From Prunus persica (lineage: Eukaryota; Streptophyta; Magnoliopsida; Rosales; Rosaceae): a stretch of DNA of 64,000 nt. Below the pieces are notes generated by a model. That model ran no database searches, was not told the DNA's origin, and saw nothing but the letters and a program-made list of their open reading frames with translations. The position numbers and the translations under genes were made by a program. The stretch is taken from the NCBI RefSeq assembly GCF_000346465.2, contig NC_034010.1:14361248-14425247 (forward strand), read 5' to 3'. This document shows, in pieces, positions 34,039 through 45,600 of this stretch. The stretch's first letter is position 1, and each line of letters opens with the position of its first letter.

Positions 34039-34522
34039 ATAGCACCTAACTTTTTTGGTTTCCTCCAACTATTTTGAGGTGGAGTTGGTGGTGGTGGGTG
34101 ATGTGGAGGTGGAGTTAGTAGTGGTGGTGGTTGTGGTTGTGGTGCAGGTGGGGGTCGTGGTGGTACTGATGGTAGTGGTGTTGGTGGTGGAGGTGGTGGC
34201 TGATGGGTGATAGTGGTTGTGGTGGTAGTAATGGTAGCAGTGGTGGTAGTGGTGGTAGTAATGGTAGCAGTAGTGGTAGTGGTAGAGGACTAGGATGAGC
34301 ATAATTAGTACTAGGATATCCATTAATAGCATGACTATTAATATGACGTGGTTCAAGAGCTCCATTTTTGGTATTGCAATTTGCATGTTGGCTTACTTGG
34401 CAACTCTAAAGTATGTACCATTGAAAGTAATATGTGCCCCTTCTGATGTGGGCAAGTTCTTTAGCAGCTTCGTATTTCACACTATATTCAATGACGCTCC
34501 AACTAATGAAATACAATATTAG
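34039..34522 (-). pseudogene. Proline-rich coding remnant / GGT-repeat tract
   Basis: 34080-34285 is almost all GGT/GTGG units on the plus strand. On the minus strand one frame encodes a Pro-rich run (PPPPP, PPRPPPAPQPQPPP) preceded by NGYPSTNYAHPSPLP and, further up, YSVKYEAAKELAH. That suggests an old exon of a Pro-rich protein, possibly RNA-binding, broken by a stop. I do not recognise the gene. Confidence 0.3.
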
Positions 34523-35261
34523 ATTAAAAGATAATGCATGCTCAATAATCATTTATTTTTCCACTCTTCTCATCAATCTCCTTATCAACAAGACATAAAC
34601 CTTTTTTTTAAATCTGTAATGTAACTGAAAACTAAATCCTGAGTGAAAGAATAGAAAACCCTAATTATCACCACCAATCAACTTGATAAGTATTAATATG
34701 TGGATGTTTACTCGATGGGATCTCGAGCCTCTCCATTTAGTGATGATTCCTCAATTGTTCTAAAAATTTCCCGATCTGGTAGCATCAGTCTCATCAAGTG
34801 AAATTTTAAAAAATAAAAATAAAAATAAAAATAAAAAACCCTAGATTCTCAAATTAAAATTAACAAGAGAGAGAGAGAGAGAGGCACCGACTCCAAAACC
34901 ATATTCGGCTCATGAACTCAACCCAAAAGCTATACTTCTTATTGTTGTTGTTGCAGCTGCACTCGTTGTTGCTGTGACTTGACACCTAGTTGGACATGCT
35001 AAAGACTCTCTCTTAGGTTTTAAAAGGGAATCCAGGGTGGGTCATGAGAATGAATGTTACGTGATGAATGACCAAGCATATTCGCATTAAACCCCATTAA
35101 CTATCCCATGTCAAATAGCTAATTGACTGGATGGAATAACGAGTCTTGACTGACCAATAGGCAAATGTCACGTAGCTTACAACACAATGAAACTAACCAC
35201 CTAGTCGATGTATACAAGTCAACCTCCATCAAACAAAGAAGGTAACTATTCTTATAACTAA
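34523..35261. other. Spacer with simple repeats
   Basis: AAATAA-type repeat at about 34800-34835, (GA)n at about 34863-34882, a GTT/GCT-rich stretch near 34940. No gene. Confidence 0.35.
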
Positions 35262-35890
35262 GAGCATCTCCACCCCAAAGGGCTAAGGCAAGGGCAAGGC
35301 AAGGGCTGCCACTATTCACGTGAATAGTGGCAGCCTTGCCATTTGTGGTTCCACCCCAAATGGCTAAGGCTAAGACAATTACTATTCATTGTACTTTAAA
35401 CCATTAATTTTGATAATCTTTTGTAATTAAATTTTCGGATAAGATTTTGGTTGCCACGTGTCCATCATTTTTCAGAAAAGATTTTCGGATGAGAATTTCG
35501 GTTGCCATGTGTCTTATTTCAGATAAACGTTTCGGATATTCAATAAAAAAAATTATAATCTCATATTTCAGATAAGATTTTCACCATCTAAAATTGTGCC
35601 ACGTGTCCCATGTCATATAAGATTTTCAGTTATTTAAAAAAATAATTATAATCTCATATTTCAGATAAGATTTTCACCTTCTAAAATTGTACCACGTGTC
35701 CCATGTCAGATAAGACTTTCATATATTTTTGAAAAATTATAATTTCAGATTTCATATCATATTTCACCCTCTAAAATTGTGTCATGGGTCATCTCTATCT
35801 TCTGAATCCCTCTATAAAACTACACCATCAACTCATGCTTCTCACACCATCTCTTATATATTCCTTCATTTCTTATATTGTAAACTCTCA

Positions 35891-37184
35891 ATGTCAAACT
35901 TGAGGAGGGTGTTGAAGAGGCAATAGAAAGAAGAGGAAGAAATCCGGCGCAGACGTGCTTGCAGCAGCAGTGTGTATGCTTAATCAATCAAGGCAACACC
36001 GCCGTCGTCGTGTCCCGAATGTGGACAGACGTAGGAAGTCTCGGGGTAAGAATCTCTTGGAAGATTACTTTATCCCAAATTCGTTATATCATGTTCATAA
36101 GTGTCAAGAGAGATATAAAATGCAGCCACATTTGTTCCAAAAAATTATGCATGATATTTGTAATTACGACACATACTTCATTCAAAAGTATGATGCTGTT
36201 GGAGTTTTGGGTCTTCTCCCGGAGCAAAAACTTACAGCTGCTTTGCAGAGGGGCATCTGCAGAGCAGGTGGATGAGATTGCAAGGTTGAGAAAATAAACT
36301 ATCCTAGAGTGCTTGGTGAGATTCTGTGATGCAGTGGAAAATTTGTACACAAGGGAGTACCTTCGCAAACCCATGCCGAGGGACTTGCAAAAGCTTCTAC
36401 AAAAAGCTGAGGCTCAAGGTTTCCCATGAATGATTGAAAGCATCAATTGCATGCACTGGTAGTGGAAGAATTGTCATACTGCTTAGCAAGGAGACTATGG
36501 GAATCAGAATGGCCAAAAAAGTATAATTTTGGAGGCCGTAGCTTCATTCGACTGTTGGGTTTGGCGTGCCTTCTTCAGGGTTGCCGGATCTCAGAATGAC
36601 CTCAATGTCCTTGGTCAATCCCCAGTGTTCGACGAGGTATTGCGAGGTCATTCCCTCCATATCACTCCTACCAAATCAACAATACGGTACACTCTGGTGC
36701 GTACTACCTTGCTGATGGAATTTATCCTAGGTGGACGACATTCGTGAAAACAATTCCAAATCCCCAATCCGAGAAGGAAAAAAGCTTTGCTGCCTTTCAA
36801 GAAGGTTACAAGAAAGACGTGAAAAGGTGTTTCGGTATCTTGCAAGCTCATTGGGCAATTATTAGGGGTGCTGCTCGGATGCTAGATGAGCAGGTGCTGC
36901 GGAGCATTATGATGACTTGCATCATCCTCCACAATTATGTATGATTATGATGCTCCAAAGGTATTTGAACCCGATCCCATAAACACGGCATGTCAAGAAT
37001 ATATGAAAGGCCGATGGGACCAAATGGACAACCAATGGAGCCTGGACCGTTACTTCGGGATGGTCGATACAACAACCCCATAATTAATCGTTATCAAGAA
37101 ATGCAATCTTCATATGTTCACGAGAGACGTCAATTTGACTTGATCGAACACTTATGGGAGATGAAAGGCAATCACAGTAGATGA
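35891..37184 (+). pseudogene. Harbinger transposase (plant transposon protein family)
   Basis: Fragments in order: RRRRVPNVDRRRKSRGKNLL, HKCQERYKMQPHLFQKIMHD, EQKLTAAL, SAEQVDEIAR, ENLYTREYLRKPMPRDLQKL, the SINCMHW site (usual SIDCMHW), ILEAVASFDCWVWRAFF, VAGSQNDLNVLGQSPVF, and TCIILHN near the end. These match the PF04827-type nuclease. Stops (for example near 35926 and 36429) and several frameshifts disable it. Confidence 0.85.
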
Positions 37185-37648
37185 AGTCAAGATACAAGCT
37201 TTGTTTGGAATTATGCTTTATTTTTAATTATGCTTTATTTTGTGTGTGGTGTTTTTTGGAATTATGCTTTTTTTATTATTATGCTTTTAAGTATGGTTTG
37301 TTTTGTGTGTTGTTTGCAATAAATTAAGGTTTGTTTTTAATTAATCTTTGTTTTGATGCTCAAATGTTTTTAATAAACAATCATATTATTTAATGCTTTC
37401 TTTATTGAATAAAAAGGAAACAATACAACAAATTAATACATATGGCAAAGGTGTTTCAATACAACCTAATGGTTTTCATCATTTAACCAATCCTTATTGC
37501 TAGGTCCGTCGTCATGGAAAAGTTTTCTTCTCATCACATCCCTTCATCTTAGCTTCCAATAGGCCTTTGTTTCAGGAGACATATGGCTCGTATCCATGGC
37601 CATAATTTTCATCTCTCTATCATCCATATCTTTTTCTTCTGCTTGCTG

Positions 37649-38447
37649 CTATTGAATTGCAAATGCTTCCTGTCGTGCGTTGTCCGCTTCATCTATTTTC
37701 AAGTCTCTCTCAATTCTTAGTGCGGTGTTCTTAGCTATTTGCTCCAATAATTGTACACATTCATTGTTCGAAGTGCTCCCTCTCTTGGCCTTCGCCGCCT
37801 TTCTCCCAATAGGTGTCGGCTGACGTGGGAGTAGTGACTCCGTTTCCATTGGGGAGTCCAATGGCGAATTAGTTGTTGGCGAATCGTGGAGCTACGTCTC
37901 ATTCAACATAACCGGCGGACCTGTGGGAATAATGTTGAATTTCGAACAATCCTTCACAACTTCCCAACATTGGAAATGCAAGAAACTTTTTTTATCTTGC
38001 CCCATGGCATTGAACCAAAGTTGTGCTTGTATGATCTATTAAAAATAAATAATTGGAAGTGCAAGAAAAAAAAAAAAGATTATGCAAGAAAAAGAAATAG
38101 AATATGCAATAAAAAAAATTACATTAAATTGATTAAAATAGCAATTATAAATATTTTACCTCATCGGATAGATTTGGACCGCTTCGAATGTTCTCCTTTA
38201 CTTTTGTCAAGGCATTTCTCTATTTTCCTAACTCTTTATTCATAATTTTCCATCTACTAGAGAATGTCATTTCGGTCCGAATGGAACCCGATATTTGACA
38301 AAATTCTCCATGAATTTTGCTCCACATACGAGGGAACTTCATCTCATTGCCCGAGATAGGGCAATGACTAATGATCACCCAAGACTGACACAACGCAATA
38401 TCTTCATGAGTTGTCCACGCGCCTTCAGCTTAGACAGAAGATGCCAT
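37649..38447 (-). pseudogene. Harbinger accessory protein: Myb/trihelix plus NAM-associated C-terminus
   Basis: From ATG 38447 (MASSV then TAA), the next part reads WTTHEDIALCQSWVIISH, MKFPRMWSKIHGEFCQISG and FSSRWKIMNKELGK, a trihelix-like DNA-binding domain. An AT-rich intron follows, then WEVVKDCSKF and the NAM-associated tail PIGRKAAKAKRGS, ending at 37649. Stops at codon 6 and after ELGK show decay. Confidence 0.75.
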
Positions 38448-38937
38448 TTTTTTTTCTTCATACAAATGGAAAGTAGTAGAAAAATGTGAGTGGAGAGTAA
38501 AAAATATTGGAAGGAGAAGAGTTTGTATGAAGAATTGGTGTGGAAAGTGAATAATGTGAGTGGAGAGTAAAAAATATTGGAAGGAGAAGAAATTGTATGA
38601 AGTTTGGTGTGGAAAGTGAATAAAATTGTTAGGTATTTATAGGAAAAAAATTCAAAATTTTTTGGTATTTAAAAAAAAAAAATCAGAATTTTTTTAACCA
38701 AAAAAATGAGGACCGTCTGATTTCTGGAAAAAAACAGATCGGAGCGTCCGGGTTGTGACACGTGGCGCATGCCCGTTGGATTATGTCAGAGATGACGTCA
38801 GCGCTGACATCAGTAAAAAAAATTTGAATTACTACGTGCTGACGTCACCGCCCTCGGGCTGAAGCCCAGGCAAAACCTGCCCTTGGGCTTGATCGGGAGG
38901 CCTCCTGCCCGGTTTGCATGCAGTGCTGGAGCTGCTC

Positions 38938-39580
38938 TAAGAACCTTACTTTTGCACATTCATACTTTAAATCTTACTTGGGTATCAAAGGCCTTTTGGC
39001 TCACAACACACGGATAGAAAAGATATTGAGGGAGAGGATTCTAATACATGACCTCAAGTGAAGGGATAACAATTCTTAAGCAACAAACCCCTTATCAATA
39101 ATTATTATTATTTTTTTATTAATTTGAAAACATGTTTGTGAAATGTTTTTAATTTTAAGTAAATTGGCTCGAGTAACGAAGTGGAACATAAATATCCAAG
39201 TATAAATGGCAAAGAAATAAAATAGAAGAAGCATTTTGACCCTCTAAGAAAAAAAGAAGAGAAAAAGAGAACTACGATGACTAGTTTTTTTTCCATTAAT
39301 TTGTAATTTGGTGGTCTGGAATAAGTCTCACGAACAGAGACACATGGACTATATCCGTCTGGTCCTTTCCTTATGCCCTCCTGTCCTCGGGTCCAACCGC
39401 CGCGTGGCTTCCTAACATCACCCACCCACCAAACAAAAATCTTTATTTTAATTTTCATCAATTAACACCGTAATTAACGTTGTTTAATTTAATTAATTAC
39501 TGTTCAGAAACTAATCACTACGAAACTCAATCAATGCAGACCCAAAAAAAATTATTAAATAATTTCAAAAGCGTACAAAA
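38938..39580. other. Promoter region upstream of pyruvate kinase
   Basis: AT-rich, no gene. The Harbinger element ends about 750 bp before the pyruvate kinase ATG, so it forms the distal promoter boundary. Confidence 0.4.
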
Positions 39581-39635
39581 GCAGCTCATCTCACTCTCTC
39601 TGATCACATTCACAACAGTGGCCTTGCAGTTGCTG

Positions 39636-39680
39636 TTCTTCTTCTTCTTCTACATCTTCTTCTTCTTCTTCTTCTTCTTC
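39636..39680 (+). promoter_or_regulatory. (CTT)n tract in the pyruvate kinase leader
   Basis: CTT triplets, interrupted once by TACAT, stand just upstream of the ATG at 39691. CT-rich leaders are common in plant housekeeping genes. Their role here is not known. Confidence 0.5.
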
Positions 39681-39690
39681 GTCGGAGAAA

Positions 39691-42600
39691 ATGCATTCGA
39701 ATCACTTGCTTCTGGAGGAGCCTATCAGAATGGCCTCAATTCTCGAGTCTTCTAAGTCTGTAAGTCACTCTAATCTCTCATTTTTTAAGTTGTTATTGTT
39801 AGTTTGTCTAATTATTTGCTTTTGTTTCTTCAACAAGTAACAAAGTTGTAGTGTTGTTTGGTTCCTGAGAAAAATGAAGGGATTAACGGAAAACCTCAGT
39901 TTTCGCTGACCTGAACTTAGCGCTACTTATTTGGCGTTCTTTTGTTTCGTAAACTAAATTAAAGCAGCAGAAATTGGAGCAAGGGTTTTTGTGAGTTACT
40001 AGTATGAATAAACTATGTGTTAGTGGAGTTTCAATAGATGTGCTGCTGTATGCCCTTGTTTGCTTTTTCTTATGATGTGTTGGCTGGTGGATATTTGTCA
40101 TTTGTTGAATTTGCGGTCATATTGATGTCTAAGAATTTGAATGCCTGATTTTAGCTTTGATTTTAAATACTAAATTTTGCAGACATTCTTTCCTGCAATG
40201 TCAAGGATTGTTGGAACACTTGGTATAAATTCACAATCCGTTGAGACAATATCTGCGTGCTTGAAGGCAGGAATGTCTGGTATTACCCACCTTTTATGTT
40301 TGATTTTCATTATTCTTTGTCTAATTATGAGTTGCAGATTCTCATTATTGCTGTCTCCCTTCATCTATTATAGTTAAGTAATAAAAGGATAATGAACATT
40401 GTACCGGCTATGTACCTCTTTTCTGGCAGTGTTTTTAGGCCCCTTTTGCATTTTCTTAGTTGTGAAAGTAATAAATGTGTTCTTCTTTGTTTTTAGCAAA
40501 GCCTATTTTCATTTTCAGAAAGTTTGAATTTGAATTTTATATGCTATTGATTTTACTAACTTAAGCATATAGTTTCTTCTGTCCTCCTCTCCATCTAGTT
40601 TACATTTTCTTTGTGAAGGTAATAAATGCGAGCATGCTTGTTTTTGGCAAGATTAAATTTGGATATGACATGCTGTTGGTTTTACTAACTTCGATATATA
40701 ATTTCTTCCACTCCCCACCCCCCTGAAAAAAATAGTGGCACGATTTGATTTTTCATGGGGAGATGCTGAGTTTCATCAAAAGACGTTGGAAAATCTGAAG
40801 ATCGCAATCAAGAGTACCAAGAAACTCTGTGCAGTAAGCCGGTTATTCTTATGTGTTCTGCATTTGGTCTCTATATTATTTGACTTTATAATGACCCTTT
40901 TATTCATGGGTTTAATAACTGTGCATTTTGTGCATTATTTACTTTGTTATGTGCCTTTCAGTAAAGCATCTTAACTGCAGGCTGTCTTCATTTAGTACAT
41001 AATAAGTATTTTTCTGACTTGGGTTTGTATACATTCTGAGTTACATGCCTTGTCAACCTTTGGACGTGTACGCCTACAAGTCAGTTTTTTACCCTTTTTT
41101 CTCAGGTTATGCTAGATACAGTTGGTCCTGAGTTGCAGGTAGTGAATAAATCTGAGCGCCCCGTATCTCTTCAGGAAGAGACCCTGGTTGTCCTAACACC
41201 TGATCAAGACAAAGAGGCCACTTCAAATCTATTACCCATAAATTTTAGTGGGCTCTCAAAGGTATGTATGATTGAAATATACTGTCTGGCTTATCTCTAT
41301 GAAAGATATATGTTGGGTTTCCTTGATATTATCTTGTTATATTGGGATCTTTGGTTTGATCATATCTATAGCTATGAAATTTGCTGCACCAATCTACTTC
41401 CTTGAGTGATTATGAAGTAACTGTTTTTGCATTTACCAAACTCTGCTAACCCGGAAAGAGGCGGGCTTATCCTTGCACACGCTAACGTTCCAAAGGAACA
41501 AGCTGCTCAGACTAAGGGATACTTATCAGACTCTTTTCCTATGAGAGAAGCAAACATTGAGGGCTGAGGTTTATCAAGCATTGGTTATTTGTCCGATGGA
41601 GTTTTACTATTTGGTGGAGAAATAGGGATATGTATATATATATATGTATATTTCTATACACCCATTAAGTACACTATTATTAAGAGAACCTTCTTTGTAA
41701 ATTGAACTTTGAAACAAATCTTTATACAACTTTAACGGCAAAAACAAGGATGGAAATATCGGTTGATATATCAGCCGATATATCTGATTTTGAGAGTGTC
41801 AACACAGATATTCCCGGATTTCCCCGATATTTCCCTATATCTGCCCAAAAACTCGGAAAAGTTTCTTGATTTTTGAAGGTAATTGGAGAAAGAAGATGCA
41901 AATTCAAAACAAACAAAAATATCTAATCAAGTCAAATATGAATCAAATTAAACCTTGATTGAATTCCCATCTACTAACCCAGCCACTGAATCAAACTAAA
42001 TATCCAGTCAAGCCTTGTTCACCTAAAACAACTTATGGAGCTCCTTATGAGGAACCAGATTAGTGACCGACTAGTTGGGTTAATCCTAAGTATCCCATGT
42101 ATGTGAGGACAGTAAGGAGCTTGGAGACATATGTGCACCAAGTTCAAACATGGCTTTCGAACTGCTTAGATTATATGACTTGGTATGACTATTGTATGGA
42201 TGTAGATGGTTGCTTCTCATTGTTTGAGCCTCATAGGAGCTCTTCGTTTATCTAGATGGACTTCATTTTTATTTGTACTACAAGGTTGAAGTCAACTATG
42301 CAATTATGCATAAATTATCCATTCTAATCAAAGTTTTATTTTCATGCTTTTCATGAACCCACATCATATACGCATAAATTTCATCGTATGAAATCGTATA
42401 CTTAGTATATTTTGAAATTTATTTGTTTAATGCATGCATTGATAATGGAACTAAAATCTACGCAAGTTCTATTTCAAAATTTCACATTTTAAAGCCAATA
42501 TCTGGCTTTTTTGTCAATTTTCACTGATACTAAAATGGATATTGATATATCCCCTGAAATATCCGGGTAAATTGGAGGGCTGATACTATCTGCGTGGCCG

Positions 42601-45600
42601 ACATTTTCATCCTTTGTTAAAAACACGTTAAAAAAACAGCATTTTCTCTCACAGGTTAATTCTCCTAGCACTGCAACCATGCTATACATTCAACCAACCT
42701 AACCCAACCCATTTTTCCTACACATGCATCACATTCAAGGATCACCATTGGAAGAATAATCAAATAGGAAATCCTTTAGTCATTTGATTATTATCATGAT
42801 CATTTTTATTTTATTAGAAATCCTGTGTTCATCTATTTATTTGACCACAATTAAATGACCGGACATTTTCAAATTTTTGTCTCCATTGACTTTGTTGGGA
42901 GAGAGAGGAGTAAGCATTTTACACTCAGTTTTTGTGGTGATTCTTTTGCTTCTTTCAGTCTTGAATTTTTGTTCTATTTTAGACTTTTCACTTCTGGTAT
43001 AGAATTATTATACACACATGACAATAATTTCACAAGAGTTTGGAGGAACCAATTCTTCTTGTAGGTTCAGGAATCCGCCTTCTTCATAGAGTTTGATTTT
43101 GACTTTGTGCTCTTTCGTTTACTCCTAACTTTCATGGGAGCATGTCGGAGCATATTTAGTTATTTATATCTATCTTACAACATGTCTCATGTTCTCACCT
43201 TATGCTGGCATTCTTGCAATGATTATTCAAATTTGGTCTTTGCAGGTAGTGAAGAAGGGAGATACTATTTTTATTGGTCAATACCTCTTTACAGGAAGTG
43301 AAACTACTTCCGTGTGGCTGGAGGTAAGGAAGTATCCGAGATATGACTTCCATTATGAAGTTGGTATGTCTCTGCTGATTTAATATAATTATATAAGAAA
43401 CATCTAGGCATGTCAAATTCAACTCCTTGCCCAGTCTTTTGTCACTTAGTTTGAAATTAAAACAACGCAACAGCCACTTTACTCATTTCTTATGTGCCTA
43501 TTTCAAACCAATCTTGTTTATGCAAGCAAGAGATGTGAAATGCTGACATTCAACTGAAAATTAAAATTCCAATTTAGACATATATTTGGAAGTAGGGGAA
43601 GCTTTGGTGGCCGAAAAAAGAGAACTATATCTTGATAGAATATTTGGCAGTGGAACCTGCAGTATCTCAGGAAAATAAAGTGGTAATTTGCATATTGTTG
43701 TAAAGTTTTTCTTTCACAATGCAGGTCACCGAGGTGAATGGTGAAGAGGTGGTTTGTCTCATAAAGAATTCTGCTACCTTGTCAGGGCCATTGTATACTT
43801 TGCATGTCTCTCAGATTCGTATTGATCTGCCTACACTTACAGATAAAGATAAGGAGGTCAGTTTATCTGTTGGAATGGAATACTTTTTTCTTCACAGTAT
43901 TAGATGCTAACATAGTTATATGTCCGTCTACAATGCCGAAAACCGAATTGTCTGATTGTTTTTTGAGTACTTCCAATGGAGTGCCTACAGTTTTTAATGG
44001 CCAACCATGGATTCATTAACTTGTGTCATATGTTTTTGCATTGCACTTTCAAAAGGCAAATTTGGACCCGGTTATTAGTTGCGTTTGGGGTGGTGTGGGT
44101 TTTTCTTGGAGTTGTCGTTCCTTGGTTGAAAGGTTGTTGCAGAGGCTAACAAAAGGTGGTCACTCTTTGGTGGAGTGGGATTTTGTTGCTTTGGTTGATT
44201 GGTTGGTTGGAAACAAACAATTGGTGTTTTTTCCTCTTTTGACAAGGAAGATGGAGTGCATCTTCTTTGGAATAAGATTAGATTTCCAACTCTTTTTGTG
44301 GATTTTTGTTAAAGTATTTTGGACATACAACATTTGGTATAATTCATTTTGATTGGAGACAGTTTTGGCATGAGTGTAATGTTTGTTTTGCTTTACGGGT
44401 GTACCTTGCAGGTGATGGATTTCTTGTCCAATTTATTTGTATCCTTCTTCACTTTACAGTAACAAAGCTTGTGTTTCTTATAAACAAAACAAAAACTTGT
44501 GGATTCAATCTTCGAGTGTCGTCACTCATTGGCTTGTGTTCCTAATTTTTTTTTATAGTGACGGTAAATCCTAGTTTATTTGGCTTGTGATAGAAATGGT
44601 TTTTGTAGTTGAAAGTTTATCACAGTTTGTTCTCTATAGATGGTAATTTACATTTCCTAGATCGATGTGGTAAATTTTAGTTGTTTAAAATCAATTTCGA
44701 GCAAACTTTATGTATGAAATTATTGTAATTTCCAAGGAGATCTTGTTCTTACAAAGTTTGTTTATTTAATGCATTTCCTTTTTGAACATTTTAATAATTT
44801 ATCAGGTCATAAGCACTTGGGGCATTCGTAACAACATTGACTTCCTCTCATTGTCATATACCCGTCATGCTGAAGATGTTCGCCACGTAAGGACTGTTCT
44901 CCCTGTTATGATTTTCTGGTGTTAAATAAAATTATAAAAGACTTCTTTTTCTCCCTATTCATCCTTAGTTTATGGCATGGTAGCTTGTAGTTAGGGCTTA
45001 ATTTACTGGGTAATATAAATCTGTTTATACTTTTCATAATTTAAGGAGAAACTAAGTATTCTCATATTATTATTTTATTTTAACATTGGTTGTTCTTGCT
45101 TTTATGCAGGCCCGCGAATTTCTTTCAAAGTTAGGTGACCTGAATCAAACTCAAATTTTTGCAAAAATTGAAAATGTAGAGGTGAGTTGTTTTTTAAGAA
45201 ACAATAATGAAAGTTACAAATTTTGCCACCATCTCCTTCATATCACAGTTACCACCTAGACACATGGGTTTGACATTTGTTGAAAGTCCTCAGTATCTAG
45301 GCAGTAATGGTAGTAAGGAATGGTTGCCAGAAAAGGATCATTTGTAGTGACCAGATTTTTCAATTTCATACTTTTGCTTGGATAAATTAGTTTATTTTTC
45401 TCCTCCACTTTTGTAGGGATTAAATCATTTTGATGAAATCCTACAAGAAGCTGATGGTATTATCCTCTCTCGTGGAAATTTGGGGATAGATCTCCCACCA
45501 GAGAAGGTAAGCTTTCAAATCTCAGAAATAAGTAATCTTATAGTATTTTATTATTATTATTATATAAACACTTTGGTGGGCATACTTTCTATATGTCTTT

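Larger units (their letters stand above)
35262..38937 (+). mobile_element. PIF/Harbinger transposon, complete ends, decayed genes
   Basis: The ends are GAGCATCTCCA (35262) and TGGAGCTGCTC (to 38937), 10/11 as inverted repeats, with TSD TAA on both sides. It carries a plant-transposon-family transposase (+) and a trihelix/NAM-associated ORF (-), convergent. Subterminal GGCAAGG and GGGCTGAAGCCC-type phrases and a perfect palindrome CACTATTCACGTGAATAGTG (about 35311-35330) lie near the left end. Confidence 0.9.

Noticed and set aside
34069..34386. Thr/His-rich minus-strand protein
   Set aside because: It is one of several frames through a GGT-type repeat; the Pro-rich frame is more plausible and even that is doubtful.
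40170..45182. Frames running from pyruvate kinase exons into introns
   Set aside because: Splice borders place the exon ends; the extensions are intron read-through.
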